DNA from: Nymphaea colorata
Lineage: Eukaryota > Streptophyta > Magnoliopsida > Nymphaeales > Nymphaeaceae
Length of the DNA: 64,000 nt
NCBI RefSeq assembly: GCF_008831285.2
Contig: NC_045138.2
Coordinates: 15,533,934 to 15,597,933, forward strand
Direction of reading: 5' to 3'
Every line of letters begins with the position of its first letter. The stretch's first letter is position 1. Shown here in pieces: positions 52,112 to 64,000 of this stretch. The notes below the pieces were generated by a model, which was given only the letters and a program-made list of their open reading frames with translations, was not told the DNA's origin and did not search any database. Both the position numbers and the translations under genes were made by a program.

Positions 52112-52145
52112 TGGCGTGTGCTTCGATTGGACAGCGTCGTTGGTA
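51895..52145 (-). repeat. Duplicated segment B, right copy (exon 1 of the RRM gene)
   Basis: Source or sister of 48284-48534. It covers about 34 bases of leader, the 130-base first coding exon and 87 bases of intron 1. In the minus orientation the order here is B then A; at the left locus, read on the plus strand, it is A then B. Confidence 0.88.
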
Positions 52146-52573
52146 TTGCTCGGCCGAGTAGGGGAAGAGGAGGGTCGAGGTCCCGAGGGGCTTCAAAATT
52201 GGGATCGATTGAAGTTGAACTTCATCCGGACCAAGTGTAGCGGTAGCCTGATCAAACGTAGTCAATGTCACCAGGGTACGCCATTTTTGGCCTCGCACCC
52301 GCGTCGACCGATGCGGGTGCAAGTGACACCCAAACCAGTCGAAGAAGAATCGGGTGCGGTCAGCAGCACCCGATTAAAATCCTCTTTACTCGCAGCGGTC
52401 AAATGAGAGTGAGTCTAATATGGTCTAATTTTTAGGGTTTATTTTATTTTATTTTTTTACTGTTTCTCTCCTCTCGCCTGCGATCTTTCTCTTCCACCGG
52501 CAGGCGGCACCTTCCTCTCCAATCTCCACCGGCAGGCGGCATCATCTCCGTCCGGCTCCGGCGGCATCAGGTT

Positions 52574-52605
<32 letters not shown>

Positions 52606-52765
52606 GCACGCGACACACTCTCACATCTCTTGAAAGGAATCGAGGTTTTCTGTTTTTGGATAGGCAAGTTAGGGTTAGCCGTAGCTTTTACCAGGTTACG
52701 CGCACGGCTATGAACCTGGGAACCTGTTTTGGCTTCCCTTCGACAGAATCGCTGTGAAGCACTAA
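52146..52765. other. 5' flank of the RRM gene, no separate gene seen
   Basis: Upstream DNA of the minus-strand RRM gene. It contains a GC-rich stretch with short palindromic GCACCCGC/GCGGGTGC phrases (52290-52375) and a (CT)n(CA)n microsatellite at 52572-52606. The plus frame crossing 51774-52406 is mostly the antisense of RRM exon 1. Confidence 0.5.
52572..52606. repeat. (CT)n(CA)n microsatellite
   Basis: Short compound dinucleotide repeat. Confidence 0.85.
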
Positions 52766-53127
52766 TTATCGTCCATTCTTGGCAATAACATCCATATGTA
52801 TGAGAAAGTTCGTATCCACATCCCTGTACTCAATAGCAATCCTCCCATTTTTCAACACTTGACAAAATATTTTGTTTCCAAGCTCCATGAAGCGTTTGAA
52901 TTTCAACGGTGGGCCACATTCGGATTGCTAGGCATCATTTTGTTCATTTCCTCCATCAGAACATAGCCTACAAAAGGGACTAACCAAAAGTTAGTACATA
53001 ATGAAAAAATCAGACTGTGACTTGGCCTTGTATTCAAGCAATAAATCATAGAAAGCTCACAATGTGGAAGACAAGCGAATGATCCACTTCTGTTTATGCG
53101 TGAACATCGCATATGATACAGATTCAT
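52766..53127 (-). pseudogene. Decayed coding relic, family not recognised
   Basis: On the minus strand, a frame with strongly coding-like composition runs 52927-52766 (53 codons plus stop; includes FKRFMELGNKIFCQVLKNGR and IAIEYRDVDTNFLIHMDVIA). The frame just upstream (53127-52903) contains GYVLMEEMNKMMPSNPNVAH and overlaps it, as if a single-base indel near 52905 split one protein. I cannot assign a family; it could be a transposon-encoded protein or an old gene copy. Confidence 0.3.
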
Positions 53128-56100
53128 TTCCCAACCAAGAATAATATAGTATCAAGAGGGGAAGGGAAAATTGATCCATCGTCTCCAACGAACAGAGGAG
53201 ACACTACAGCAAAATACACTATCCTGTCTCGAAAATAGAAAACGTAGAAGCTCTTGGTCACAGTTAAATGAAATGAAACTGAAAATTTGAAAAATGACAA
53301 AAATTGTTTGTGGAAGTCAATATCTGGAAAAAAAAATACCATGCTTTTGTTTCAAGAAACGTGATATCGTTTATCTATGGTCTCACCATTTTTTCTACAA
53401 CAAGAATATGGTTTTCTAAAATTTGTATTTTATCGACACACGGTTCAAAACTGCAATGCTGATTTTATCAAATGCCATTTAAAGCCAAAGGGAGTCTTAA
53501 CTTGTATGAACTATGGAGTATGATTGTGTGAACTATGATTATGTGAACTTAAAATTAGAGTATATTTCTTGTTGAATGTTGAACTCATGATTGATAATGA
53601 ATCAATGATATCATGATTAGCATGTTACGTTTTTTATCTTGTTATTTAATAATTTTGTGCCTTTGTGGTTTATAGACAACTTTTTGTCATATATATTATT
53701 ATTATTATAAATTATTAATAATAATAATAATAATGAAATACTCTCGCCGCACCGCTACACCTAAATTTTTTGAGATGTGCCGCGCCGGCATCCACACCCG
53801 CACTCAGGTGACATAGAATCCAAACCAATAAGAGAAACATTAAAAGCACATTCGAAGTGGTATTGATAACTGGTAGATAGAGAAACAAGCAATACTCCAA
53901 GATAAGTGGCTAAAATGACAGCCACAGTTAAACTTCTAGGAAGCAGTAAATTGAAGAGTGAAGACATTTGAAAAGTTTAGGTTTCAACACCTTTGGAAAG
54001 AGGAACTTCAAGGAAAAAAGAGAAAGGAACCTCAAAAGGAGGGTTTAGCCTTGCATCAAATGAAACATCAACCATCATGAGTACAAACTTGTGTAAGACC
54101 CTCCTAGAGCCAAATTGGTGGGTCTTGAGCATACCGATTATGTTATGGAAAACAAGCATCAAACCACCAATCTGTATATGAATTTTCTTCATAAATGACT
54201 CCATAAATTTTAAAAAGAGAAAGTATAGACACAATAATAAAATACCAAGGATCGTGTTCACTAAGTTTTGGAAAACTAAAGCACCAAAACCTAAGATTTT
54301 TGTCCCTCCACAAAGTCAGCAAGAGATTCAAACAACCAAATGCAATTACCATTTGAGCCATAGTACCAGTATATCACTGCCAAAAAGTTTAAGATGAAAA
54401 ATGCACCCACTTTTCCAAGCCTAAAAAGAATTGAGCCATACATTTCATGAAAAAAGGGGATAACTACATAGGAAGGTTTAGACCCATCGAGTACCCAATA
54501 AAAACCTTTTCATAGTTTGTAGGTATCAGCCAAACTTGAGCCACACTCAAATTGAATGACAATTTCCTTCATATATAAGCGAGCTTAAATTAAGCAATTT
54601 CTCTCTTCCTCTCTCTCTAATGTCTTTACCGTACTTTAGATGAGTTCAAATATTCAGTTTTAAATTAGTTTTAAATTTTAAAATTTTTAAAACCCTCTAA
54701 ATTGCTATATCTCATGTCATATTAATGAGTCTTATCAATCCAGCAATGAGTTGTTTATTTGTCTTGCAAGCTAAGATAACAAGTCAAGAAATAATGACGC
54801 GTTTTTACCTCTCCTTTTTACTCGAGCAAACAATTCTTTTTCTTTTCCTTAACTACTTATACAAACAGTTGGCGAAGCTATAAAATTTTAACGGAGATGT
54901 TCTAACTTTAGCTGAGGAAAGTTGAGTAGGCAGTAGCAGCACCTTGGCGTGTTGCAAGCCCGGAATGAAACGGACTCAAAACCTGATCGCTCGTGTGAGC
55001 AATTGCCCACACAAACCTAGATGCGGCTTACAGTTTATTGTTATGTCAAATCGGATGTTCTAATCAATAGCCGCAGGAAATTTTACAAGAGAGAGATAAT
55101 GGCAGCTGGGGAAGATCCAATTCACGACAGTTCCAATGTAGTTTGACACGATTTTATGTTTCACAATAAAGTCTAACCTTTAACGCATTTATAATTGACA
55201 TGGTTCTATAACAAATTAAGTCTATGATTTGTGACGTTCATTTGCATCAAGATTAATGTTCCGGGAAGTTGAAGTTCCCAGTGAAATAGGTAGCAAAGAT
55301 ACTTTGCCAGGACACTCTTAACAACTTGATTTCAATGATAAGTATATTCATCCTACCACCAAACAAACAAGAACAAGAGGGCCGAAGCTTTTACCGTTTT
55401 CTCCATCTTCCGATTCCGATTACACTTAAAATTTTGGTGCAGTTGGCTTTAAATCAACCTCTATGTCTAATCGCCCTCCGATTAATACGTTAACAGGATA
55501 TGATAACAATTACTTCTGCTCTAAAAATCCCATTCGTAGTCTCCTTAACCATGCCTTAGGAGGACAATTACTTCTGCTTCACATATCACCTAAAAAAAAT
55601 AAAATTAATGATGCAATTTCATGTAACTGGTCAACGTAGTTTGCCAACAAGCATACTGGTGTTCTTCCAGGGCGCGCGAATTTTTTTTAATCATAAACAC
55701 TAAATCTATTTTGGAAGAACCCAGTGCTAGAGACACTTTAGAAAACCCTGCTTTCACATCACATAACGTCATCTAAGGACATGTTTTCAACTAACAAATC
55801 ATAGGGTCAGACACATTTTATATTATATTATATTATATATTATATATATATAATAAAAAGTGAGAGAGCGAGAGTAAATGGTTAATACCTGATCACTGGG
55901 GTAAGTGACAAAAATAAGATCTCTTTAATTTGTTTTAAAAGGTATTTCAAACAAAATTTGAACTTCCTGAAGAGCCGTATGTTTTTTTTATTAAAAAATA
56001 CCATTAAAATAAAAAATTACTAACTTAACATATGTTTCTCGCTAAACCATTTTTAAAATCATATATATAAGGTTAGATTGCAAAATAATAATTAATTTTA

Positions 56101-56130
56101 TGTATATTGTGTTTGTGCGGGCCAATTCTC
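53128..56130. other. Intergenic region, no recognised gene
   Basis: AT-rich DNA with an (ATT)n tract (53698-53732) and TA runs (55823-55855). Short open frames at 53124-53342, 53715-53967 and 53977-54361 show no family resemblance. Confidence 0.55.
53698..53732. repeat. (ATT/AAT)n microsatellite
   Basis: Trinucleotide tract that changes from ATT to AAT partway, forming a potential hairpin. Confidence 0.85.
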
Positions 56131-56136
56131 TTGCAT

Positions 56137-56399
56137 GGAGGCGTTTGACTGCCCTGGATTTAAAATCCACAGATTGATGTGACATGTTTTTGTTGACATG
56201 GTAAAAGTTTTATGGTAAAATACATGGTTTGTCAAACTAAAGATCTCAAGTCAGACCTAGGATCCATATTTAAAACCTTTATTTTACTTATTTGCATTGA
56301 GAAAATGTCATGTTTAAGATCGAAGGAGGAGTGTTTGATCTTAAATCCACAATTCTCAATTCCTGAGAATTTCACATCCCTTACTATCAAACGCCCTCC
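56137..56399. mobile_element. PIF/Harbinger-like MITE, about 263 bp
   Basis: The left end is GGAGGCGTTTGACTGCCC; the right end, reverse-complemented, is GGAGGGCGTTTGATAGTAAG. A further internal GGAGTGTTTGATC phrase at about 56326 suggests a nested or rearranged copy. The interior is non-coding. The flanks do not show an exact duplication. Confidence 0.5.
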
Positions 56400-56890
56400 A
56401 TATCATTTGGCAATCATAATTATAAGTGTAGTTCAGCAAAGCCAGTCTTAGAAATATGACTTCCACGGTTTGAAACATATCAAGAACTAAGTTTTCGGGA
56501 ACATATAAAAAAACTATAGCTATTGATTTTTCTTTTAAATCTACGATCAGTTTCCCCCCATGACATGACCCTGTGATACGAAAAAAGTTAAAAAAAAAAA
56601 AATCAATTATTATATTCTTTATGGAGTTTTATATCTTTCGGTCTCCTTGTAAGAAAAATGTGTGGATCGAACTGAATTGGCTTATTCAAATCAGATCAGA
56701 CCCTTTATTATTTAATACATCTTCCGTTGAGTGGGGGACGCCGGTCATACTTTTAATATTCTCAACATTTTCCGGTAAGAGGATACGGAGGCCGTTTTGT
56801 GCGGGAGTCCGCGAGACACTCCATTTCTTGATTTTTTTTATTCTTTTTCCGGTGGGGTGCGCTCGGTCCGGTCCTTGTTTTCGAGCCGAC

Positions 56891-57143
56891 CATGAGCTCA
56901 GCTCCGGTCCCCATTCTCTCTCTCTTTTTCCATCTCAATCGTTTCCCCCTCTAAGGAGCTAAAAATGGGGAACAGCAGATCGATCCCGAATCTATCTCCG
57001 CCCTCTTTCTCTAGGTCGGATTAGCAGAGCAGTGAAAGTGAAAGTAAGGGCGTTGGAGGCTTGCGACTTGTGAGCTACCAATCGCATGAGAAGGGTTTGG
57101 GGGTTCTTCTAGTTCTAGGGCTTTTGAGGGAACGAGAGGGAAG
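56891..57143 (+). promoter_or_regulatory. DCP1 5' leader with upstream ORFs
   Basis: Pyrimidine-rich then GC-richer DNA before the DCP1 ATG. Up to three short upstream ORFs occur: one starting at 56891 (about 20 codons), one at 56965-57024 (19 codons, beginning MGNSRS) and one at 57086-57112 (8 codons). Whether they lie in the mature leader depends on the transcription start, which cannot be read from sequence. Confidence 0.4.
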
Positions 57144-60100
57144 ATGTCCCAGAACGGGAAATTGATGCCCAACCTGGATCAGGAGAGCACAAAGGTTCTC
57201 AATTTGACGGTTCTCAGGAGGATCGATCCCTTCGTCGAGGAGATTCTCACCACGGCCGCGCATGTTACTTTTTACGAGTTCAACATAGAGCAAAGCCGAT
57301 GGGTACGAACCCTCTTTCTCTTTATCTCTCTCGCTTTTTTTGTAGATTGTGGGTATCTATGTGTATTTTGTGGCTTTTGGGTATGTCGTGGATTTTCATT
57401 TTGATTCGTTTGCGACCTTCCAGAGCCGAAAGGACGTAGAAGGATCGTTGTTCGTTGTAAAGAGGTAAATTCTACACCCTGTCATTTGCTATGTGGGATT
57501 TGGGCATTGATAGATTTATGGTGATCGATTGTTTTTCTTTTTCTGTTGAATCGACTGCATTCGTTTCATATAGTTCAGGATAATAGTTTATGTTCTGTTG
57601 CATGTTGGATCTTTTTTTCCATATTATCTTCTTGAGGCCTGGCTGTCAACTATCACGCTTGAAACGGGTACTTGATTTGAATCCTGACTTTTCGGTCAAG
57701 CAAGAGTTGGAGTGTGTTGCTAGTTGGTATTTCATTTCAATATATCATCGAGATGGTGTATTTTTTGCCTTGTGTTTTATGTACTCCTACAAAATTCTAT
57801 GACCTGTGGTCTCAAGTTTAAAAGAAACGTAGGCTACATGAATGAGAATTGCGTAAACGTGTTTGTTTAAATATTATTTATGAAAATGGAGGACCTTTGT
57901 ACTTGTACCCTTGTTGGTGAAGTGACATAGATAATAGGCTGAGGGATGACAACTTTTTATGACGTTAACCGTGCGTCGGTTATCTTCTTCAGCCTGTGAT
58001 TGTCTGTCTGACCAAAACTGGCATGCCGTGAATGTTTTTTTCATGTCGAAAACAAGTACTGTATTGATGCTCGTTGAGTTGCCTTTTCTTTTTCCGCAGT
58101 TGTTTTTTTTTTTGGTTACTTAGGGAATTTCAGGTTGTGCTGCTCTGTTTTTTATTAACAAACTTTTAACTAACTTGATATTTTGTAATAATCTCTGTAG
58201 GAATACTCAACCGAGATTCCAGTTTATTGTAATGAATCGAAGGAACACAGGTTTGAATTTTTTCATATTTCTGAGTTATTCCTTTGCACTGATTCGTAAC
58301 CTTCTTATTAAGGACTTAGTGAAGGAACCAAATACGGACTGTGAGGTGTTGTTACGGCTAATCACATATCTGGAAGTATATCCTACATTTGGGTTGAGCA
58401 TTTTAAAATGCCTGCTGTTCTGGATGGTGGAAGTTCTAGATTTGAAAACTAATACTAATCACCTAGTCTCACTCACATTTGTACGATCATTAGCTTCATC
58501 CTGTTGATCCAAGAAGCTACTTAAGGACTGCTGGCCCGGAGCTACTGGTACCTTTATAACTCATCAGGAAGGTCTATGAACATACTTTCATCATTCATGT
58601 AAAAAATTAATGTGAGACTGCACAGTCCAAACAGCATAGGTAGTCTTTCAGTTCAATCAGAGTGTAAGTTGGGAGCATCTCTGAAAAGCTATACTCAATT
58701 GCATGCTTTCCAGTCAAAAACAACACCACAAGAAAGGTCCGTTCTGGTTGGCCATGGATTGGATTGTGAAATCCAATCCAATATTTCCGCTTCTACCTGC
58801 CATAGCAATGAGTTGTGCCATTGTTGCAAGGGATGCCTTTCTGGTGTTCCATGTTCCTATTTCCAATAATCGTTGGATGTTATTCCTTTTCTTGAAGACT
58901 ATGTTGTTGGTACTTGCCTGCCCAATGTGTCCGCATGCAGTGCTCATGCCTTTGTTGGTGCATACATGGTCCTGTTTGTGCATACGTGGTAACCAGAAGA
59001 AGTACTTTAGGTCTTTAAATTATTTTTTCTACGTTTGGCTTTTTAATTTGATGAAATCGGTTGCCTTTCAAAGTTGCATGTGTTAATTATTAGATTAGGT
59101 TTCTGGGTGGATATGTGACAATTATGTTTCCTCAAACAGATAATTTGGTGGAGAATCTTCTTGGCGATTTTGAGTATGAAGTTCAAGGTCCATACTTGTT
59201 ATATAAAAATGCTTCCCAAGAGGTTAATGGCATATGGTTTTATAATGCACGTGAATGTGAGGAGGTTGGAAATCTCTTCAACAGGTATGGTTGCTTGCAT
59301 TTCTCTCTTCTCCATCATAGTTATTCTTTGTGCTCAACATTCACTTTTTCCTATCTTAATTTGTTGGCAGTTTTTATATATATTTTGAGCACAAAAAGGT
59401 TGATGCTATGATGGCCTAAATTGCAAGTCTAGGGCCAATAACGAAGTCATTGTTGAGATTATGATACACTGATATGAGTGGGCAATCAATTGCATTAAAA
59501 TTGCTGATTATGGCCTAAATTCCTAGTCTGGTGCCAACAAAGAATTCGTTTTGGAAAATATGTTATAATATTATTCAGAAAATTGAACAATCAATTTTCA
59601 TTAAAATTGCTCCTCAAGAGTCTGACTGCCCTTTATCTACTAACAACAGCTTCAAATAGTTTAGTCCTGATAGGGCCAATAGATTTTGCATTTCTTGAGA
59701 AAGTTTAACTTTTTCGTTTTGCTATTTTGCACAATAGAACTAATTATCATTTCTTTCGTTTCGCTTTAATTTGAGGTACATGTAGTTCCTAGCAATATGC
59801 ATCACTTGCAAGGGTAGACAGGATGTTAATTTGTTTTATACTTTAGGGTGCATTTTTAAGCATCTGATTGTATTTTGGTCTGTTAAATTCTCTTTCCTTG
59901 TGGTGTTGCTTAAGAAACACAAGCAGCTTTTCTGATGTGCTAGTACTGTTGGTTGGCATACTCCTAGCTAATATTACCTACCTTTTTACTATGTAGGATT
60001 TTATGTGATCAAAAAGCACTCATTTTTATTTTTCTTTACATTTCTAATGGGAGATTATTTTTCCAACCATTCATATGCTGGTTTTATGATGCCTCATGAG

Positions 60101-63100
60101 GGATGCTCGTAAGAGTGAACCACAAGCTATTGAATGAAAATGAAGCGGGATTGGAGATTTTATCTCTATTCTATTCTCATGTTTTAAAGGCTACTTGTCT
60201 GATCAAATTAGTGACTTCTGGAAAATCACATATATTTAATGTTTGCTTTGATAACCACTTAGCCTAGGGCTTTTAGACTTCTGCTGCGAAGTTCAGTTTC
60301 CTGTCACAGTGGTGCACCATTAAATAGAGCTTCATAATTGTCAAAAATGAAGTGCTTTCTCCCAGATGAATTTGTTCATATCTGTCTTTTGTCTTAAAAT
60401 TTTTAATTATGCATATAGATTCGCAAATGAAGTTGTTGGTTGATTTAGGCTGAGCCACTGTTAGGAGAGTTTAAGCATTCTCATGATTTATGCCCATAGT
60501 GGAATACATTTGGTTAAATGTCGTATGTAATCCAGAAATTGGTGGCAAGAATACCATTTTTTCTTGATGCCCTGTGTAAGCCAGAAATTCATGATAATCA
60601 ATTAGGTATCAATCCACATGTCGATGTAGTGCCCAACATGAGATCAACTGATCAGGACTAATGTAATTGTCTTGACTTGGTGATTTTCTTCATGTTTGGT
60701 GTTTGATAGGAGTTTGATCTGGGCATCTATTTGCCATGTGGATCAATTGGACTAACATAGGTCATGTTTATGTGTCTTATTAAATATTAAGTAGCCATAC
60801 TAGTGATGGTGCTATAAGTTTCTAGTCATAATTTATAAAAATATGGACTTTTGTGATTTATGATCGAGAAACAGGTGCTTGGTTTAGTGATAATCTCTGT
60901 TGCAAAAATAGTTTGTTGCATCCATATGAATTCCTGGCAATTCCTTCTTGTTATATTTGACATGTTAAAACACTTTGAGCCCTACATTATACTACCTTAG
61001 TACATTTCTTGGTTGCCCGTTGTTTAGCTGTCTACATTTCCTGCACTCTTATGCTTTCATGCTTGTTTTTTTCTTTCTTTTTCTCTAGTTTCTGCTATTT
61101 GTATTTCTATGATTCTGCCCCATGCATTGGATGTCCTTTTTTTGAATCTGTAACTGATGTGCAATGCAAAAGTTACAAAATTTCTTGTTGTTCTTCATTT
61201 TCTCACTTTCTGTCTTGTGGTTCCTTTTGATTTGATTGGATTACTTGTTAATGTGTTGGTACAGGATATTGAATGCTTATTCAAAAGTTCCTCCAAAGCC
61301 AAAAGCTGCATCTAAAAGGTATGGATAAACTATTTTTTTTTTCTGATCAAATTCAGCTATATTAGAATAAATTGCAAAAGGTTCTGATTTCTCCAGTCAA
61401 TTGAAGGCTGGCATAAATTCTTGTTATAAATATTACTTCTAGGTTCCAGCTTTATGTTCACCATGTTCTGTCAGAAAAGAACATTTAATCTGCTGTTTTG
61501 GCTTTGCGACAAGGCAGATCTGGGTCAGATATCAGCCAAATGTTATCCTTTCAGGAGGATTCTTTGCAGGAAAAGAAAACCTGGGTAAAGCCGTGGTGCA
61601 TTGGCGGAGTTGGCTGGATGTGGACCCAGCTTTCAATGCTGTAGAATACAGTTGGAAGTGGAACATATCATGTATCTGAGTTGATTTGGCTCAAATGCTT
61701 TGGTCATTAGGCAAAGCAGTTGAATATTATGGTAGTTTTAGCTTGTTAGTATGTGGTGATAGGAGAGTACCTACTTCATGTATTCTAGATGGCCCTTGGT
61801 TGGGATCTACATTATCTTGGTGGAAGCAGATGAAAAGCAGAACTATAATAAGAAAAGAGTTATCCATATTTGTGGTTATTTTCTTGATAAAATTTGCAGA
61901 CCTTAGAATTTGACCACTTGTTTTTAATGTTTCTTAATTTTGTGCCTGCATGTTGCAATTTGGTACTGTTTTTTTTTTATACGGCTTCATTTGTTAAAAT
62001 TCTGTTTTATCAAGAAATGTATTGAAGGATCCTACAAGTTTCAGTGATTATTTGTTTGTCAGTCTTCCTGGGACCCTTTCTGTGTATACCGTTCTTCTCA
62101 ATTTGGGAGTGTGCTTGGCAAGACTAGTAAATTCATAATGAGATTGATAACGGATTGACATCTTGAGAGTTGAGAGGGGTTTTGTGTTCCTAGAGTCCTC
62201 TTTCCTATATTAAGTGGATTTGTTCACATTCCGAATAAGACCCATGTGGTTTTCTAATATGCACATTTCAGTTTTTTATGTTTATCTCCAATTGAATCCC
62301 CAAGGATGCTTAAATGTTTTTGTCTTGTATAGTGTTGTTTATTGTAAAAATTTGCATTGTCAATATTTTGTAAAAATAGTCTGGAATATCTGGGACTGGA
62401 CCTGCCTCTCCTAAATTTATTCTCTCTGTTATTTGCAACAGTGAGTTTGAGGAACTTGAAGCTGTTCCAACTTCAGCTGTCATTGAAGGCCCATTGGAGC
62501 CACTGTCCTCATCTGCCTCAGCTATTGCAGATGTGCCAGATGATTCTTTTGTGAACTATTTCAGTGTATGTGTTTACATGTGCTTTATGGAGGACAACCT
62601 TTGAATGCTGAGCAGTTTTTCCTGTTTCCTTGCATGCTGAACTTTAGGTCATGTGTCTGAAGCTTTCATTAATGATGACATTTCATGGGGATGAAGCAGT
62701 TATGCATTGCTTTTCCTAATCTATGTTTGCAGTATTTAATTTGGTAGGGCATTTGTATTTTCATCAATTATTTCCATCTTTGTCTTTTCAAAAGAAGGGG
62801 GCATGATCTTTGTCAAGAGAATTTATAAGTTAAAAATGCAACACAGGATCCTTTTTTTAGATATGTGGCACCTGAAATCCCTGATGCATGTATTTAATTT
62901 TGAGAATTTCAGTATACATGTTTTCATCATCTCGTCTACCTTTCTTTTTTTAAGGACAAACCTTTCCTGAGCAAAATATTCCACTGCATCAGCAAGCAAG
63001 TTTCCTCTGTTACAATGGAAAATTGTTGACCATGGAACCTGCATTGTGTGATTGAGTTTGTGTCGTTCCTTTGTTTTGCTTATAGATGTTAGCAGTTGTA

Positions 63101-63865
63101 GGTGGCATTTGGCGGACTGTCTGTATTGACATGCGTATGAAACCTACATCTTGATTGTCTAAAAATGCAAATCTGGGAAGCATAGAGAAATATAGAATAG
63201 ATAATGAATAATTTACTCCTAATCTACAAAAATACATATAAAAATGGGAACATTTAAATTGTGTTGCATTTTTTTGTCTGCTTTCCACCATTGCATGTTG
63301 ACATTTTTGTAAGGTTTTTATTAGTAGGAAAAGGTCTTCACTTGGTTTTGGCAGTAGAGCTCAGGTACTGTTTAACTTACGAGTCACTTGTACATGTGTG
63401 CTGCAGGCAGCCATGAATGTAGGCACTGCTTCTAATGCTGCAATTTCTTCACCGTCTCACCAGGCTTTGCTGGTTCCTTCATCTTCTCATCCAGCAAGTG
63501 TTCCGACAGGACCATCACTAATACCTACTCCTACAATACCATCTCCTCCCCTGCCAACTTCTTCAGCTCCTCTGGTTCCTGCTATTCTGGATGCTTCCGA
63601 TTCCAGTACAGGTCGGGTCACTAATCTTGTGAAGCCTTCAACGTTTTTTGGGCCATCTTCATCATCCGCATTCATGGTACCAACCATCTCATTGTCCACG
63701 CCAACCGCTCCTCCCCTTCAGCCACCAGTTAACCTGCAGCGTCCTTATGGTGCTCCTATACTTCAGCCCCTTCCACCACCTATACCACCTCCATCGCTTA
63801 CTCCAAGTTATGGGCCAGTAATTACCAGGGAGAAGGTTCGTGATGCTCTTATGAGACTTTCACAG
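57144..63865 (+). CDS. DCP1: mRNA-decapping protein DCP1, first 7 coding exons (3' end outside window)
   Basis: DCP1 is the activating partner of the decapping enzyme DCP2 in cytoplasmic P-bodies, acting in 5'-3' mRNA decay. Exons: 57144-57302, 57424-57464, 58201-58250, 59140-59284, 61265-61318, 62442-62565, 63407-63865; all junctions are GT-AG and in frame, giving 344 residues so far. Residues 8-130 form the EVH1-like DCP1 domain: LDQESTKVLNLTVLRRIDP, HVTFYEFN, SRKDVEGSLFVVKR, PRFQFIVMNRRNTDNLVENL, FEYEVQGPYLLYK, GIWFYNARECEEVGNLF. A long Pro/Ser-rich linker follows (about 195-325), then YGPVITREKVRDALMRLSQ, the start of the conserved C-terminal helix used for trimerisation. A donor follows at 63866; one or more further exons carrying the last tens of residues lie beyond the window. 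Intron 4 is about 2 kb and empty of recognisable genes. Confidence 0.97.
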
Positions 63866-64000
63866 GTATGCTTCATAACTGACCATATTGTTGCCGTCAT
63901 TGGTTGGAGGGTGCAGATTTAGTGATCTCTGATCCGAAGGAATTGTTTTGCATTGTTCATAGATGGCTATCTGCTTCAATTTCATAATGCATGTAAATCG

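Noticed and set aside
52290-52375. GC-rich palindromic block as a transposon terminus
   Set aside because: The GCACCCGC/GCGGGTGC palindromes are short and I found no convincing inverted partner with a target duplication; a similar GC phrase near 53745-53815 is not a clear inverse.
51774-52406. 210-codon plus-strand open frame
   Set aside because: Largely antisense of RRM gene exon 1 plus upstream flank; no recognisable domain.

Overview
The window is nuclear DNA from a flowering plant. All five confident genes have plant orthologues (three of plant-typical type), and they carry GT-AG introns, long AT-rich intergenic stretches, many CT/GA and AT microsatellites, hAT- and PIF-like MITEs, a solo Copia-type LTR and a LINE remnant. 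Two genes (amino-acid transporter, F-box) have strikingly GC-rich coding exons beside AT-rich genes, a pattern common in monocots, magnoliids and early-diverging angiosperms; I cannot name the species.

Layout. 1-6733: intergenic, repeats and no recognised gene. 6734-9546 (-): five-exon cationic amino acid transporter, 589 aa. 9547-18306: intergenic, with a roughly 118-bp minisatellite, a probable MITE and microsatellites. 18307-32877 (-): 18-exon LETM1-like organellar membrane protein gene, 940 aa, with its first coding exon 1.9 kb upstream of exon 2, one GC-AG intron and a solo LTR in an intron. 32878-43353: intergenic, with MITEs, a LINE zf-RVT fragment and a long (AT)n(GA)n tract. 43354-44382 (+): single-exon F-box gene. 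44383-49204: intergenic, with an hAT MITE and a broken copy of the next gene's first exon. 49205-52111 (-): four-exon small RRM RNA-binding protein gene. 52112-57143: decayed coding relic, MITE, then the DCP1 5' region. 57144 to the end (+): DCP1 mRNA-decapping gene, first seven coding exons, running off the window.

The five genes are independent housekeeping-type loci: amino-acid transport, organelle membrane, ubiquitin targeting, organelle RNA binding and mRNA decapping. Nothing suggests a cluster or a joint pathway. I rebuilt exon models by hand; every junction keeps frame, and all introns are GT-AG except one GC-AG. The most unusual structure is at 47819-52145: two segments around the RRM gene's first exon and intron occur again in opposite orientation and in swapped order, as if a circular or tandem intermediate had been reinserted. 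I found no sign of an entirely new biological system.
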